NCBI GenBank assembly: GCA_947500055.1
Contig: CANMQO010000003.1
Coordinates: 62,001-126,000, forward strand
Direction: 5' to 3'
Source of the DNA: an uncultured Paracoccaceae bacterium
Lineage (GTDB): Bacteria > Pseudomonadota > Alphaproteobacteria > Rhodobacterales > Rhodobacteraceae
DNA: 64,000 nt
Part shown: one piece after another, positions 37,088 to 46,047 of the stretch
Numbering within the stretch: position 1 is the first letter of the stretch
Layout: each line of letters opens with the position of its first letter
The notes under the pieces: generated by a model
The model's input: only the letters and a program-made list of their open reading frames with translations
Told to the model about the DNA's origin: nothing
Databases searched by the model: none
Position numbers and translations under genes: made by a program

Positions 37088-37846
37088 TTAGCGGCTTGCA
37101 TCTGGCGTGAAGGTCGAGAAATCAACCGTCGTGCCCAGCATCTGCATATAGGCGATCAGGGCATCCATTTCGGACACGCCGGGACGGCCGTCAAAGTTGC
37201 GGATCTGTGCGCCCGGATAGCGTTCCAGCAGATCGTCATAGGCATCCGTATCCGGATCAGCCTGGGCAACAACGTCGCTTGCGGCCACCTCGATCATCTC
37301 GTCGGTATAGGGCACGCCCACAAAGCGATGGGTCGATACCAGATCAGCGGTGTATTCGGCGTTCACCTCGTTATCGACAAGATAGGCATAGCCCGGCATG
37401 ATGGATTCCGGGACAACAGCTTGCGGCTTGATCAGGTGATCCACATGCCAATCGTCAGAATACTTGCCGCCCACCCGGGCCAGATCAGGCCCGGTCCGTT
37501 TTGACCCCCATTGATGCGGGTGGTCATACATCGACTCCGCCGCCAGCGAGTAGTGGCCATAGCGTTCGACCTCGTCCCGCATCGGGCGGATCATCTGGCT
37601 GTGGCAGACATAGCACCCTTCGCGGATGTAGATGTCACGCCCCGCCAGTTCCAGCGGTGAATATGGTCGCACCCCTTCTACCTTTTCGATCGTGTTTTCA
37701 AGGTAGAACAGGGGTGCGATTTCCACGATCCCGCCCACCGTCACCACCAACAGGGAAGAGACAAGAAGTAACGTTGGGCTGCGTTCCAGGATCGCGTGCT
37801 TTGCAAGGAAGCCTTTGGCGGGGCTGTTTGGTGTTGTATCAGACAT
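37088..37846 (-). CDS. ccoO: Cytochrome c oxidase cbb3-type, subunit II
   Basis: 252 residues with an N-terminal membrane anchor ([21 protein letters not shown]) and one heme c site, [14 protein letters not shown], at about residue 75. The family segment [14 protein letters not shown] and [16 protein letters not shown] are intact. It is a mono-heme electron-transfer subunit located in the periplasm. Confidence 0.97.
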   Translation of the reverse strand: MSDTTPNSPAKGFLAKHAILERSPTLLLVSSLLVVTVGGIVEIAPLFYLENTIEKVEGVRPYSPLELAGRDIYIREGCYVCHSQMIRPMRDEVERYGHYSLAAESMYDHPHQWGSKRTGPDLARVGGKYSDDWHVDHLIKPQAVVPESIMPGYAYLVDNEVNAEYTADLVSTHRFVGVPYTDEMIEVAASDVVAQADPDTDAYDDLLERYPGAQIRNFDGRPGVSEMDALIAYMQMLGTTVDFSTFTPDASR

Positions 37847-37859
37847 GTCTCAGCCCTCC

Positions 37860-39458
37860 TTATTCTGCTGGCACGCCAACCGGCGCGGCAACCTTTTGGC
37901 CGCCCCGGATGGTCATGAACATGTTCCAGGCCATGATCAGCGCACCGCCGAGGTACAGAACCCCACCCAGACCACGGACCACATACATCGGGAACTTGGC
38001 GGAAACGGTGTCAGCAAAGCTGTTCACCAGGAACCCGTTGGCATCGACTTCACGCCACATCAGGCCTTCCATGATGCCCGTCACCCACATGGACGCCGCG
38101 TAGAGGATGATGCCGATCGTGGCCAACCAGAAGTGCCAGTTGATGGCCGACATCGAATACATCTGCGCCCGGCCCCACAGCTTGGGTGTCAGGAAGTAAA
38201 GTGCAGAGAATGTGATCATTCCGTTCCAGCCCAATGCACCAGAGTGCACGTGCCCGATGGTCCAGTCGGTATAGTGTGACAGGCTGTTGACCGCGCGGAT
38301 CGACATCATCGGTCCTTCGAATGTGGACATGCCGTAGAAGGCCAGACTGATCACCATCATCCGGATGATCGGGTCGGTGCGCAGCTTGTCCCAGGCCCCT
38401 TGCAGGGTCATCAGACCGTTGATCATGCCACCCCAGCTGGGCATCCAAAGGATGATCGAGAACACCATGCCAAGGGTCGATGCCCAGTCAGGTAATGCTG
38501 TGTAGTGCAGGTGGTGTGGACCAGCCCAGATATAAAGGAAGATCAGAGCCCAGAAGTGGATGATCGACAGCTTGTAGCTGAACACGGGGCGTCCGGCCTG
38601 TTTTGGCACGAAGTAGTACATCATGCCCAGGAAACCCGCCGTCAGAAAGAAACCCACCGCGTTGTGGCCGTACCACCATTGCGTCATCGCATCCTGCACA
38701 CCGGCAAAGATCTGCACGGATTTGCTGCCCCAGATCGAGACAGGGATCGATATGTTATTGACCAGATGCAGCATCGCCACGGTGATGATGAAGGACAAAA
38801 GGAACCAGTTGGCCACATAAATGTGCTTCTCCGTCCGCTTGAAGATCGTGCCCAGATAAACAACCAGAAACGCCACCCAAACGATGGTCAGCCAGATATC
38901 GACGTACCATTCAGGCTCTGCATATTCTTTCGATTGGGTTGATCCCAACAGGTACCCGGTCGCTGCAAGCACGATGAAAAGATTGTACCCCCAGAACACG
39001 AACCACGCCAGATTGCCGCCCCAGAGCCGCGCCCCGCAGGTCCGTTGCACGATATAGAAGGACGACATGATCAGGGCGTTCCCCCCGAATGCAAAAATCA
39101 CCGCAGATGTGTGCAGCGGGCGAAGCCGTCCAAAATTTCCGTAAGGTTGGAGAAATTCAAAATTGAGCGCGGGGAATGCCAGTTGGAACGCGATGACCAC
39201 GCCCACCAGAAATCCGACAACACCCCAAAATCCGGTGGCGATAACCCCTGCCCTGACGACATCATCCATATATCCGTCAGTCGCCACAGCCCTGACCGGC
39301 TCATCCGTTGCCCGCAAGACGCGCAAAAACATGAAGCCGGCAACCAGCATGATAATGATGGCGTGAACGACATATGACAGATCACGCCCCCAATTTGCGG
39401 CAATCGCGGCAAAGAGCGTGATCAGCCCCAGCGCAATCAGCTTGATATAGTTCCCCAT
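37860..39458 (-). CDS. ccoN: Cytochrome c oxidase cbb3-type, subunit I
   Basis: 532 residues with about 12 membrane helices. This catalytic subunit binds heme b and the heme b3-CuB centre and reduces oxygen at high affinity. Conserved His-containing segments include [55 protein letters not shown] and [23 protein letters not shown] 39458 ([12 protein letters not shown]) is preceded by AAGGGG. A perfect FNR box lies 89 bases upstream of the start. The ccoGHIS assembly genes are not in the window. Confidence 0.98.
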   Translation of the reverse strand: MGNYIKLIALGLITLFAAIAANWGRDLSYVVHAIIIMLVAGFMFLRVLRATDEPVRAVATDGYMDDVVRAGVIATGFWGVVGFLVGVVIAFQLAFPALNFEFLQPYGNFGRLRPLHTSAVIFAFGGNALIMSSFYIVQRTCGARLWGGNLAWFVFWGYNLFIVLAATGYLLGSTQSKEYAEPEWYVDIWLTIVWVAFLVVYLGTIFKRTEKHIYVANWFLLSFIITVAMLHLVNNISIPVSIWGSKSVQIFAGVQDAMTQWWYGHNAVGFFLTAGFLGMMYYFVPKQAGRPVFSYKLSIIHFWALIFLYIWAGPHHLHYTALPDWASTLGMVFSIILWMPSWGGMINGLMTLQGAWDKLRTDPIIRMMVISLAFYGMSTFEGPMMSIRAVNSLSHYTDWTIGHVHSGALGWNGMITFSALYFLTPKLWGRAQMYSMSAINWHFWLATIGIILYAASMWVTGIMEGLMWREVDANGFLVNSFADTVSAKFPMYVVRGLGGVLYLGGALIMAWNMFMTIRGGQKVAAPVGVPAE

Positions 39459-39546
39459 AAGAGAATCCCCTTCTTTCGCCGCACCAAAACAAGGGTCCGA
39501 CACCTTACCTATTCCGTCGTTATGGGTTTTGCGGATTGGTGGTGCC

Positions 39547-39560
39547 TTGATGTGGATCAA
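39547..39560. promoter_or_regulatory. FNR-type binding site
   Basis: TTGATGTGGATCAA is a perfect match to the FNR/Anr consensus TTGAT-N4-ATCAA. It lies 89 bases upstream of the ccoN start and 94 bases upstream of the uspA start, so it could activate one or both divergent genes at low oxygen. An FnrL-type regulator is encoded at 42295-43014. Confidence 0.9.
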
Positions 39561-39653
39561 GGCATCGCGGAATCCGTTCTCGCATGCTCAACCCAAGGAG
39601 CGGTTTTGCGTGGACGATCGCCCCCTGACTGTTGGACTTGGGGAGTGCCGATC

Positions 39654-40487
39654 ATGGCCTACAAGATAATTGCGACCATTTTGACTGATTCAGATCAATC
39701 GACCGAGGGGCTTGATGCTGCAATTGCCCTTTCTGCTAGGATGGATGCACATCTGGATATCTACGTGGTGACCATCAGCCACACAGAAAATCACAACTAT
39801 TATCTGGGAACCGAGGCGATAATGGTCGCCGAGCAGACCCGCGATGCGATCACACATCGCGAGACGCTGGAGAAATGGCTGGATGACCGGATGCACGGCG
39901 AAATGGTGCGGTGGGCAGCCCATGCTGCGACGATCCAAGGCCCCGAACTGACCGGTTTTCTGGCGCGCAAGCTGCGATTTTCCGATCTGGTTGTGCTGCC
40001 ACGCCCCTATCAGGACAACCCGGAAGCCGCCACAATGGTCGAGGCATGCCTGTTCAGCGCCGAACGTCCGGTGCTGATGATCCCCAAAGGCTGCAAGGCC
40101 CCGGATGCGGGAGGTCATGTGCTGATGGGGTGGAATGACGGGGCAGAGGCATTGGCCGCCGCCCGCGCCGCCCTGCCATTATTGAAGCAGGCCGAAGTGG
40201 CGGATATCTGTATCATTGATCCCCCGGCGCACGGTGCTGACAGATCCGACCCAGGCGGCGCAATGGCCCAGTATCTGATGCGCCACGGCACAAAGTCAGA
40301 GGTCGCCGTATTGGCCAAAACCGAGCCGCATGTAGGTGAAATCCTGTTGCGCCGCGCGCGCGAGGTTGGTGCGCAGATGATTGTCGCCGGCGCCTATGGC
40401 CATTCCCGCCTGCGTGAGGCTGTATTCGGCGGCGCCACCCGCAAGCTGCTGGAGTCCGCTGACCTGCCGATCCTGATGTCGCGTTGA
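39654..40487 (+). CDS. Universal stress protein, UspA family
   Basis: 277 residues, starting MAYKIIATILTDSDQSTEGLD from ATG 39654 with GGGGAG upstream. It holds two Usp-like halves; the second ends with the nucleotide-binding type loop GAYGHSRLREAVFGGATRKLLESADLPILM. The length and position match the gene often called orf277 upstream of cbb3 oxidase operons in Rhodobacter and Paracoccus (recalled). It is divergent from ccoN and probably FNR-controlled. Confidence 0.92.
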   Translation: MAYKIIATILTDSDQSTEGLDAAIALSARMDAHLDIYVVTISHTENHNYYLGTEAIMVAEQTRDAITHRETLEKWLDDRMHGEMVRWAAHAATIQGPELTGFLARKLRFSDLVVLPRPYQDNPEAATMVEACLFSAERPVLMIPKGCKAPDAGGHVLMGWNDGAEALAAARAALPLLKQAEVADICIIDPPAHGADRSDPGGAMAQYLMRHGTKSEVAVLAKTEPHVGEILLRRAREVGAQMIVAGAYGHSRLREAVFGGATRKLLESADLPILMSR

Positions 40488-40502
40488 GCGCCCGCTGCCG
40501 AT

Positions 40503-40769
40503 TCACGATTTTAGGCGGCCGAGGATTTGTGCCCGCAAGAGAACATGCAACCGGCGCAAGAACCTCATTAAGATCAGGCCCAGACAAACAAGCAATCCAA
40601 GCGCGCTAAGCGCAAAACCAAGCCCGCCACCATCTGACAGAATGAAGGTGCAAAATAGCAGCAGGGTGAAGGGCAAGAAGATCAGGTTTGAGGTCGATTG
40701 TCGTGGTGCTGCCCCGAGGTCTGTACCATTAGCGAGGCGGAAGAGGATGCGCGACAATATAGTTCTCAA
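40503..40769 (-). CDS. Small membrane protein of unknown function
   Basis: 88 residues from TTG 40769, with AAGGA 6 bases upstream. Two hydrophobic helices lie at about 29-45 and 50-70, followed by a basic Arg-rich C-terminus (MRFLRRLHVLLRAQILGRLK). No family is recognised. It is convergent with uspA. Confidence 0.5.
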   Translation of the reverse strand: MRTILSRILFRLANGTDLGAAPRQSTSNLIFLPFTLLLFCTFILSDGGGLGFALSALGLLVCLGLILMRFLRRLHVLLRAQILGRLKS

Positions 40770-41004
40770 TGATGATCCTTTCTTGTTGTGCCTTGTATTT
40801 AATACATTTTCCTGTATCCGGCAAGGTATAGTGACCGATTAGCAACATACTGTTGCTTGCTTGCACCGACACGTTGCCGCTTTGAATGCAAAGTGGCTGC
40901 ATATCAGCTTGTGCGCCCGGATTCTTCGGTAGCAATGCGGAAACGCATTGGCAGCGCTTGCGTCGCCACCTTTTTGGGGTTCTCTTCTCAAAAAAGGATG
41001 ACCC

Positions 41005-42249
41005 ATGGCCAACAAACCCATCATTGTTATCGGCGCCGGCATGTGTGGAATCTCAACGGCGATCTGGCTGCAGAGATCCGGCCATTCTGTTGTTTTGATG
41101 GATAAGGGTGCACCCGGCATGGGGGCGTCTTATGGAAATGCCGGCCTTTTGGCGCAATGGGCCGTTGCGCCGGTCACGTCACCAACGCTTTGGCGTGACG
41201 CTCCAAAACTGCTTCTTGATCCCGGCAGTCCACTGTTCATGAAATGGGCCTATTTCCCAAAGCTGCTTCCCTGGCTTTCACAGTATTTGTCGCATGCGAA
41301 TGATGCCGCGACACGGCGCATCGTCGAAAATCAGATCCCCATGATATGCGACGCGGTGGAGCAGCATAAGTCACTTGTTCAAGGCACCGATCTGGAACGT
41401 TGGGTCTGCGATAGCAAATTCAGCTATGCCTATCGATCCAAGGCCGATTTCGAAGCCGATTCATATGCCTGGCAAATGAAGAAGCTGGCCGGGTTTGAAC
41501 CCGTCCTTGTCACCGGTCCCGACGTTCAGGATTGTGAACCTATCCTAGGGCCAAGCACCCAATGTCTGGCCGTTCTGGAGGGTCAAGGCCATATCACGGA
41601 CCCCGGGCAATACATCGCCGAACTCACCAAACATTTCATCAAGAAGGGTGGAACATTTGTTCAGGCCGAGGTGCGCGATCTGCAAAAGATCGACGGGCGT
41701 ATTTGTCAAATTGAGACAGATCAGGGCACGTTCGATTGTAGCCGCGCCGTCATAACTGCGGGCATTTGGTCCAAGGAACTGATGAAGAAACTTGGGTTGA
41801 AAGTCCCCCTGGAGACAGAGCGCGGGTACCACGTGATTTTTGAAAACCCGTCAAAGTTGCCCCGCAATCCAATGATGATTACCGCTGGGAAGTTCGGGGT
41901 GAACCCGATGGATATGGGGCTGCGATGTGCGGGCACTGTTGAGCTTGGGGATCACTACGCGGGCCCAAGCAAAGCGCCCATCCGGTTGTTGCGGAAAAAG
42001 GCGAACGAGGCATTTCCCGAATTAACCTATTCGGGAACGCAGGAATGGATGGGGTTTCGCCCTTCGACCCCGGACAGTCTCCCCCTGATTGGCCAGCTTG
42101 GAGATACGGGAATTTACACAGGGTTTGGTCATCAGCATGTTGGATTAACCGCTGGCCCCAAAACGGGTCGTTTGATTGCGCAGATGATCAATGGCGACAC
42201 ACCCAACATCGACATGTCACCCTATGCACCGGAAAGATACACCGGCTAA
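41005..42249 (+). CDS. FAD-dependent oxidoreductase, D-amino acid dehydrogenase-like
   Basis: 414 residues of the DAO/DadA family. The FAD motif IIVIGAGMCGISTAIWLQRSGH is at the N-terminus, with the GASYGNAGLLAQWAVAP loop typical of DadA. The C-terminal GTQEWMGFRPSTPDSLPLIGQ and GFGHQHVGLTAGPKTGRLIAQM segments are also conserved. It likely oxidises a D-amino acid or related secondary amine and feeds electrons to the respiratory chain. AAAAGGATGACCC precedes ATG 41005. It stands alone between the cco and fnrL genes. Confidence 0.88.
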   Translation: MANKPIIVIGAGMCGISTAIWLQRSGHSVVLMDKGAPGMGASYGNAGLLAQWAVAPVTSPTLWRDAPKLLLDPGSPLFMKWAYFPKLLPWLSQYLSHANDAATRRIVENQIPMICDAVEQHKSLVQGTDLERWVCDSKFSYAYRSKADFEADSYAWQMKKLAGFEPVLVTGPDVQDCEPILGPSTQCLAVLEGQGHITDPGQYIAELTKHFIKKGGTFVQAEVRDLQKIDGRICQIETDQGTFDCSRAVITAGIWSKELMKKLGLKVPLETERGYHVIFENPSKLPRNPMMITAGKFGVNPMDMGLRCAGTVELGDHYAGPSKAPIRLLRKKANEAFPELTYSGTQEWMGFRPSTPDSLPLIGQLGDTGIYTGFGHQHVGLTAGPKTGRLIAQMINGDTPNIDMSPYAPERYTG

Positions 42250-42294
42250 AGCATTATGTGATAGGTGATGTCACATCGGCTGCCCGCCGCATTC

Positions 42295-43014
42295 TCAGGC
42301 ATCTTCGCCGGTTTCAGCCTTCAGAATATCCAGATCGGGTACGGTGATGTCACGCCGATCGTCAAAGGCAATCAGCCCTTCCTTCTTGAAGGCGGACATC
42401 TGGCGGCTGACGGTTTCGATTGTCAGCCCAAGGTAGTTCGCCATAGTTTCGCGGGTGATCGGCAGGGTGAAAGTGGCGCGCGTCGCTTCACCGGGTTCAA
42501 GGGCGGCCATCCGCGTCGCGATCATGTACAACAATGACGCGATTTTCTCGCGGGCTGTTTTGCGCCCGAGCACCAGCATCCACTCTCGGGCCGCGTCCAG
42601 CTCATCAAGCGTCATTTCCAGCAGGCGCTGACCCACATGCGGGGTTTCTTCGATCAGCCCCTCAAACGGTTTGCGCCGGAAGCAGCACAACATCACATCT
42701 GTTTCGGCCACGATATCGGTGTCGATGGTTTCCCGGTTCGGACGCCCCAAAAAGTCGGAAGGCAAAAGCAGCCCAACCATTTGGACCCGTCCGTCCGGCA
42801 ACGTCCGCGTCAGGCTGGCGACCCCAAACACGATCGATGCCACAAATTCCAGCGGATCACCGGCAAAGAAGATTGTCTGCCCTGCTGAGAATGACCGGTA
42901 GTATTTTATCTTCGACAGTTTCTCCAATTCATCGGCGTCGCATTTTGAGCAGACGGCGTTGTATCGGATCGGGCAATCCTCACAAGATTTGAGTCGTGGA
43001 ATGTCCAATGTCAT
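42295..43014 (-). CDS. fnrL: Oxygen-sensing Crp/Fnr family regulator FnrL
   Basis: 239 residues. Four cysteines in CEDCPIRYNAVCSKC near the N-terminus and another Cys pair in VMLCCFRRKP could bind an oxygen-labile 4Fe-4S cluster. The C-terminal helix-turn-helix has the FNR-type recognition helix TIETVSRQMSAFKKEGLI (E and SR). It should activate the cbb3 operon through the box at 39547 at low oxygen. It is convergent with the D-amino acid dehydrogenase-like gene. Confidence 0.95.
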   Translation of the reverse strand: MTLDIPRLKSCEDCPIRYNAVCSKCDADELEKLSKIKYYRSFSAGQTIFFAGDPLEFVASIVFGVASLTRTLPDGRVQMVGLLLPSDFLGRPNRETIDTDIVAETDVMLCCFRRKPFEGLIEETPHVGQRLLEMTLDELDAAREWMLVLGRKTAREKIASLLYMIATRMAALEPGEATRATFTLPITRETMANYLGLTIETVSRQMSAFKKEGLIAFDDRRDITVPDLDILKAETGEDA

Positions 43015-43030
43015 TCTTGGCTTCCCCTAA

Positions 43031-43047
43031 AACAGGCTAAGCCTGTT
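43031..43047. promoter_or_regulatory. Perfect palindrome upstream of fnrL
   Basis: AACAGGCT A AGCCTGTT forms an 8-bp inverted repeat 17 bases upstream of the fnrL ATG. On the minus strand it is followed by TTTTAGGGG, so it could be a weak terminator of the iclR operon, a 5' hairpin of fnrL or an operator. It is not an FNR box. Confidence 0.5.
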
Positions 43048-43111
43048 ATCGCGCAAGATGAGAGAGATTGCCAATCGATATTCGGTGGTGATCCGGTGTC
43101 TTGCCCAAACG

Positions 43112-43891
43112 TTACCGCCCGACGATGGCCCCTAACTCTGCTGCTGCCAGTTTCAAGTCATCCAGATGCCGGATCAGATCGGTCAGTGTCAGCCGTTGCA
43201 AGGGAGCGTGGATCGACAGGGTCGACATCAGTCGCCCTCTTTCATCAAGGATAGGCACAGCGATGGCTGTCATGCCTGCCATGAACTCCTCATCATCGGT
43301 GGAATAGCCCTGCTTGCGGCAGCGTCCCAGTTCATGGAGCAGTTCCTCGGGCTTTGTGATCGTATGCGGCGTTTTTTCTTCCAACACGTAATTACGCAAA
43401 AACCGATCCAGATGGTCGGATCGCAAGGTGGATAGGTACATCTTTCCGCTGGCGGTGCAGTGAAACGGCACTTCGGTTCCGATGGGCATCTGGATGCGCA
43501 GTGGCCATTGCGTTTCGACCCGGTCCAGATAATACATCCCGTCCCGTTCAGGGACCGCTATGTTGCAGGTTTCGCCCACCTTGCTGGCCAACCTGTTCAG
43601 CACCGCCAAACGCACCGTTCTGACACGTTCCGACGAAAGCGTGTTAATCGCCAGTTGGCGCATCCGCCTGCCGGGGCTGTAGGATCGCCCGTCAATATCC
43701 CGTTGCAGGAACCCTTCAGCCTCTGCCGTGGCAAAAAGCCGGTGGATCGTCGGTTTTGGCAGACCCAGTTTTTCGTTCACCGCCGACGGGGTGACCGGCA
43801 CCCCGGCCTTCGCCACCGCCTCCAGCAACATCAGAAGCCGGAGGTTGGTGGGAATTTGGCCGTTGCTTTCGTTTGCGTCTGGGTCTGACAT
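43112..43891 (-). CDS. IclR family transcriptional regulator
   Basis: 259 residues from ATG 43891. The N-terminal winged helix includes LEAVAKAGVPVTPSAVNEKLGLPKPTIHRL; the C-terminal effector domain includes CNIAVPERDGMYYLDRVE, PFHCTASGKMYLS and YSTDDEEFMAGMTAIAVPI. It lies 7 bases downstream of dctM, at the end of the TRAP operon, and probably controls the TRAP genes and the divergent GMC gene. Confidence 0.93.
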   Translation of the reverse strand: MSDPDANESNGQIPTNLRLLMLLEAVAKAGVPVTPSAVNEKLGLPKPTIHRLFATAEAEGFLQRDIDGRSYSPGRRMRQLAINTLSSERVRTVRLAVLNRLASKVGETCNIAVPERDGMYYLDRVETQWPLRIQMPIGTEVPFHCTASGKMYLSTLRSDHLDRFLRNYVLEEKTPHTITKPEELLHELGRCRKQGYSTDDEEFMAGMTAIAVPILDERGRLMSTLSIHAPLQRLTLTDLIRHLDDLKLAAAELGAIVGR

Positions 43892-43898
43892 TTTGTCC

Positions 43899-45257
43899 TT
43901 ATCTACCTGGCAAAATGGCGAGCGCTGTTTGCGGCACGAGCGCCACAAAGAACCAAACGCTGATCAAAGCGGCCAGATATGGCAGGATGTAACGCAACAG
44001 CCGGAAATACGGAACGCCCGTTACGCCAGATGCCACATAAAGGTTCAGCCCGTAGGGCGGCGTGATAAACCCGATTGAGGCCCCAACAAGAAACACGACC
44101 GCAAAGTGGATCGGATCAATTCCCACAGACGCGGCGATTGGCGCAAGGATGGGGGCCAGAATGATCGTTACCGGTAGCGATTCAAGGATCATGCCCGTCA
44201 CGAACACAATAGCCATCGCGGTAAACAGCACCGCATAGTACCCCCCCATGCCGGTCACAAAGTCACCGATAAAATCCTTTGCACCCAGCGACGACATGAC
44301 CTGCTGCATCGCCACAGATACAGCGATTAGCGGCACCAGGATCCCGGTGATCTGCGCCGACCGCGACACGATGGACGGAACCTGAGGCAAGGTGAAGCCC
44401 TGCACAACAAACATTGAAGAAACACCTTTCTCTTCAACCGGTACGTCAGCATCGCTTCCCATGATTTTGTTCAGCGGGTAGCAGAGCAAACCGATGAACA
44501 CGCAAAAGCCCACGGTAACCCCTGCAGCCTCTGTCGGTGAAAAGCGCCCGGTATAGATGCCCCAAAGCACAAGACCAATGGCAAAGAACCCCAGCCATGC
44601 CCCGATCGCCGTCTTGATCATCCGCGAGATCGACAGGCCGATCAGAACCCCCCAGCCGTTGATGGTACAAACGATGAAAGCCGCCGTCATCATACCCAGA
44701 ACCATCAGCGATCCGGGGATGATCCCGGCAACAAACAGATCCGAGATTGGCAGGTTCAGAAGGAATCCATAAACGATGAAGATGATCGATGGCGGAATGA
44801 TGATCCCCACTGTGCCACCCGCCGCTGCCGTTGCCGCCGAAAAGCGTTCGTCATAATTGCCCTTGACCATCTCGGGGTGCAGCATAGACCCGATCGTGGC
44901 AGTTGTGGCCGAGTTCGACCCTGAGATCGCGGCAAAAAGCCCACAAGCGGCGATGGATGCCATCGCCAGACCCCCGCGTAGCCAGCCCAGACAGGAATAG
45001 GCGAAATCGGATAATCGTCGGGCGATCCCTGATTGGTTGATCAGGTCACCGGTCAGGATAAACAGCGGCATTGCCAGCAGGGCAAAACCCTTGCTGAAGA
45101 CATTGATCAGTTCGTTGCCAGTGTTGGCCAGCGGCAGACCGATGACAAAACTGCACCCAATGACCCAATAAAAGATGATCAACAGCACCGGGGTGCCAAG
45201 CATGAAAAAGACAGTGACGCCCAGTGAGATAAGGGTAATCCATGTTCCGTCCGACAT
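43899..45257 (-). CDS. TRAP transporter large permease (DctM)
   Basis: 452 residues with 12 or so helices. Signatures include GFALLAMPLFILTGDLINQSGIARRL, AISGSNSATTATIGSMLHPEM and GGTVGIIIPPSIIFIVYGFLLN. With DctQ and DctP it imports an organic substrate using sodium or proton gradients. It overlaps dctQ by one base and precedes iclR. Confidence 0.95.
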   Translation of the reverse strand: MSDGTWITLISLGVTVFFMLGTPVLLIIFYWVIGCSFVIGLPLANTGNELINVFSKGFALLAMPLFILTGDLINQSGIARRLSDFAYSCLGWLRGGLAMASIAACGLFAAISGSNSATTATIGSMLHPEMVKGNYDERFSAATAAAGGTVGIIIPPSIIFIVYGFLLNLPISDLFVAGIIPGSLMVLGMMTAAFIVCTINGWGVLIGLSISRMIKTAIGAWLGFFAIGLVLWGIYTGRFSPTEAAGVTVGFCVFIGLLCYPLNKIMGSDADVPVEEKGVSSMFVVQGFTLPQVPSIVSRSAQITGILVPLIAVSVAMQQVMSSLGAKDFIGDFVTGMGGYYAVLFTAMAIVFVTGMILESLPVTIILAPILAPIAASVGIDPIHFAVVFLVGASIGFITPPYGLNLYVASGVTGVPYFRLLRYILPYLAALISVWFFVALVPQTALAILPGR

Positions 45258-45925
45258 CAGACCTCACCCCCGATTACGGCTTGACCGATAATTGGATTGC
45301 CTGACCGATAGTTGTTCCAGTCCTCCAGCCAGTTACCGACCACCCGGCCGGACATCAGGACAAATGCGATGGGCACGGTGATGTAGAACCACCACTTCAT
45401 CACATCATCCACACCATCGACCAGTTGGAAATTGTCGGCTGACAAGACGGTGAAGCGCAGCGAAGTGGTGATTGCAATCCAGCAGAAGCCAAGCCAGAGG
45501 GCCGCATCCAGCGTCAGTGTCGCGATCTGGCCTGTCGGCGCCATCTTGGAGCGGAATTCACTAAAGCTCAGATGCGTGCGGAGCTTGACATTGTAAGAGC
45601 AGGCGAACCACGCCATCACCATAAAGAGGAACGGCGGCACCGTGGTCGAGCCGGACCATTGGTGCGAAAAGACAAAGCGGTCGATTACGCCCCAGCAAAT
45701 GATCCCTGCAATAATCAGGTACATGACCACCGCCACCGTGCGTTCCAGATGCCGCTCCATGAAGGGCAGAAATTTATAGAACAGGTGGGCAAGGACACCA
45801 CCGATAAGCGTCAGAAAAAAGCAGAACAGCCACATGCCGTTTGTATCAAAGGCGCTTCGCATGTCCCACGTACTGCCTGAAAAGATGGCAGGGACAATCG
45901 CCGCCGCCTCGGATAAAATCGACAT
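45257..45925 (-). CDS. TRAP transporter small permease (DctQ)
   Basis: 222 residues, with four main hydrophobic helices such as MYLIIAGIICWGVIDRFVF and FLFMVMAWFACSYNVKLRTHLS, the latter near the conserved W and H residues of DctQ. It is longer than the usual 160-190 residues at the N-terminus. It is the membrane partner of DctM. Confidence 0.9.
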   Translation of the reverse strand: MSILSEAAAIVPAIFSGSTWDMRSAFDTNGMWLFCFFLTLIGGVLAHLFYKFLPFMERHLERTVAVVMYLIIAGIICWGVIDRFVFSHQWSGSTTVPPFLFMVMAWFACSYNVKLRTHLSFSEFRSKMAPTGQIATLTLDAALWLGFCWIAITTSLRFTVLSADNFQLVDGVDDVMKWWFYITVPIAFVLMSGRVVGNWLEDWNNYRSGNPIIGQAVIGGEV

Positions 45926-45984
45926 ATAGGTCTCCCCCCTACGGTGTCAGAATGCCGCCACTATGGAGCGGTCTTATTGATCTG

Positions 45985-46019
45985 AAAAGGGCCGACCGAA
46001 CTCCCCATTCGGCCGGCCC
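45985..46019 (-). terminator. Terminator-like hairpin between dctP and dctQ
   Basis: On the minus strand GGGCCGGCCGAA and TTCGGTCGGCCC form a 12-bp stem with one G-T pair, followed by TTTT. It lies 29 bases after the dctP stop. It is probably an attenuator that allows more binding protein than permease to be made. Confidence 0.82.
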
Positions 46020-46047
46020 CAATCCTGCGGTTAACGCAAAGGCTTGA

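Noticed and set aside
40770..41004. Possible glycine riboswitch upstream of the D-amino acid dehydrogenase-like gene
   Set aside because: The region has short stems, but the conserved glycine aptamer core is absent.
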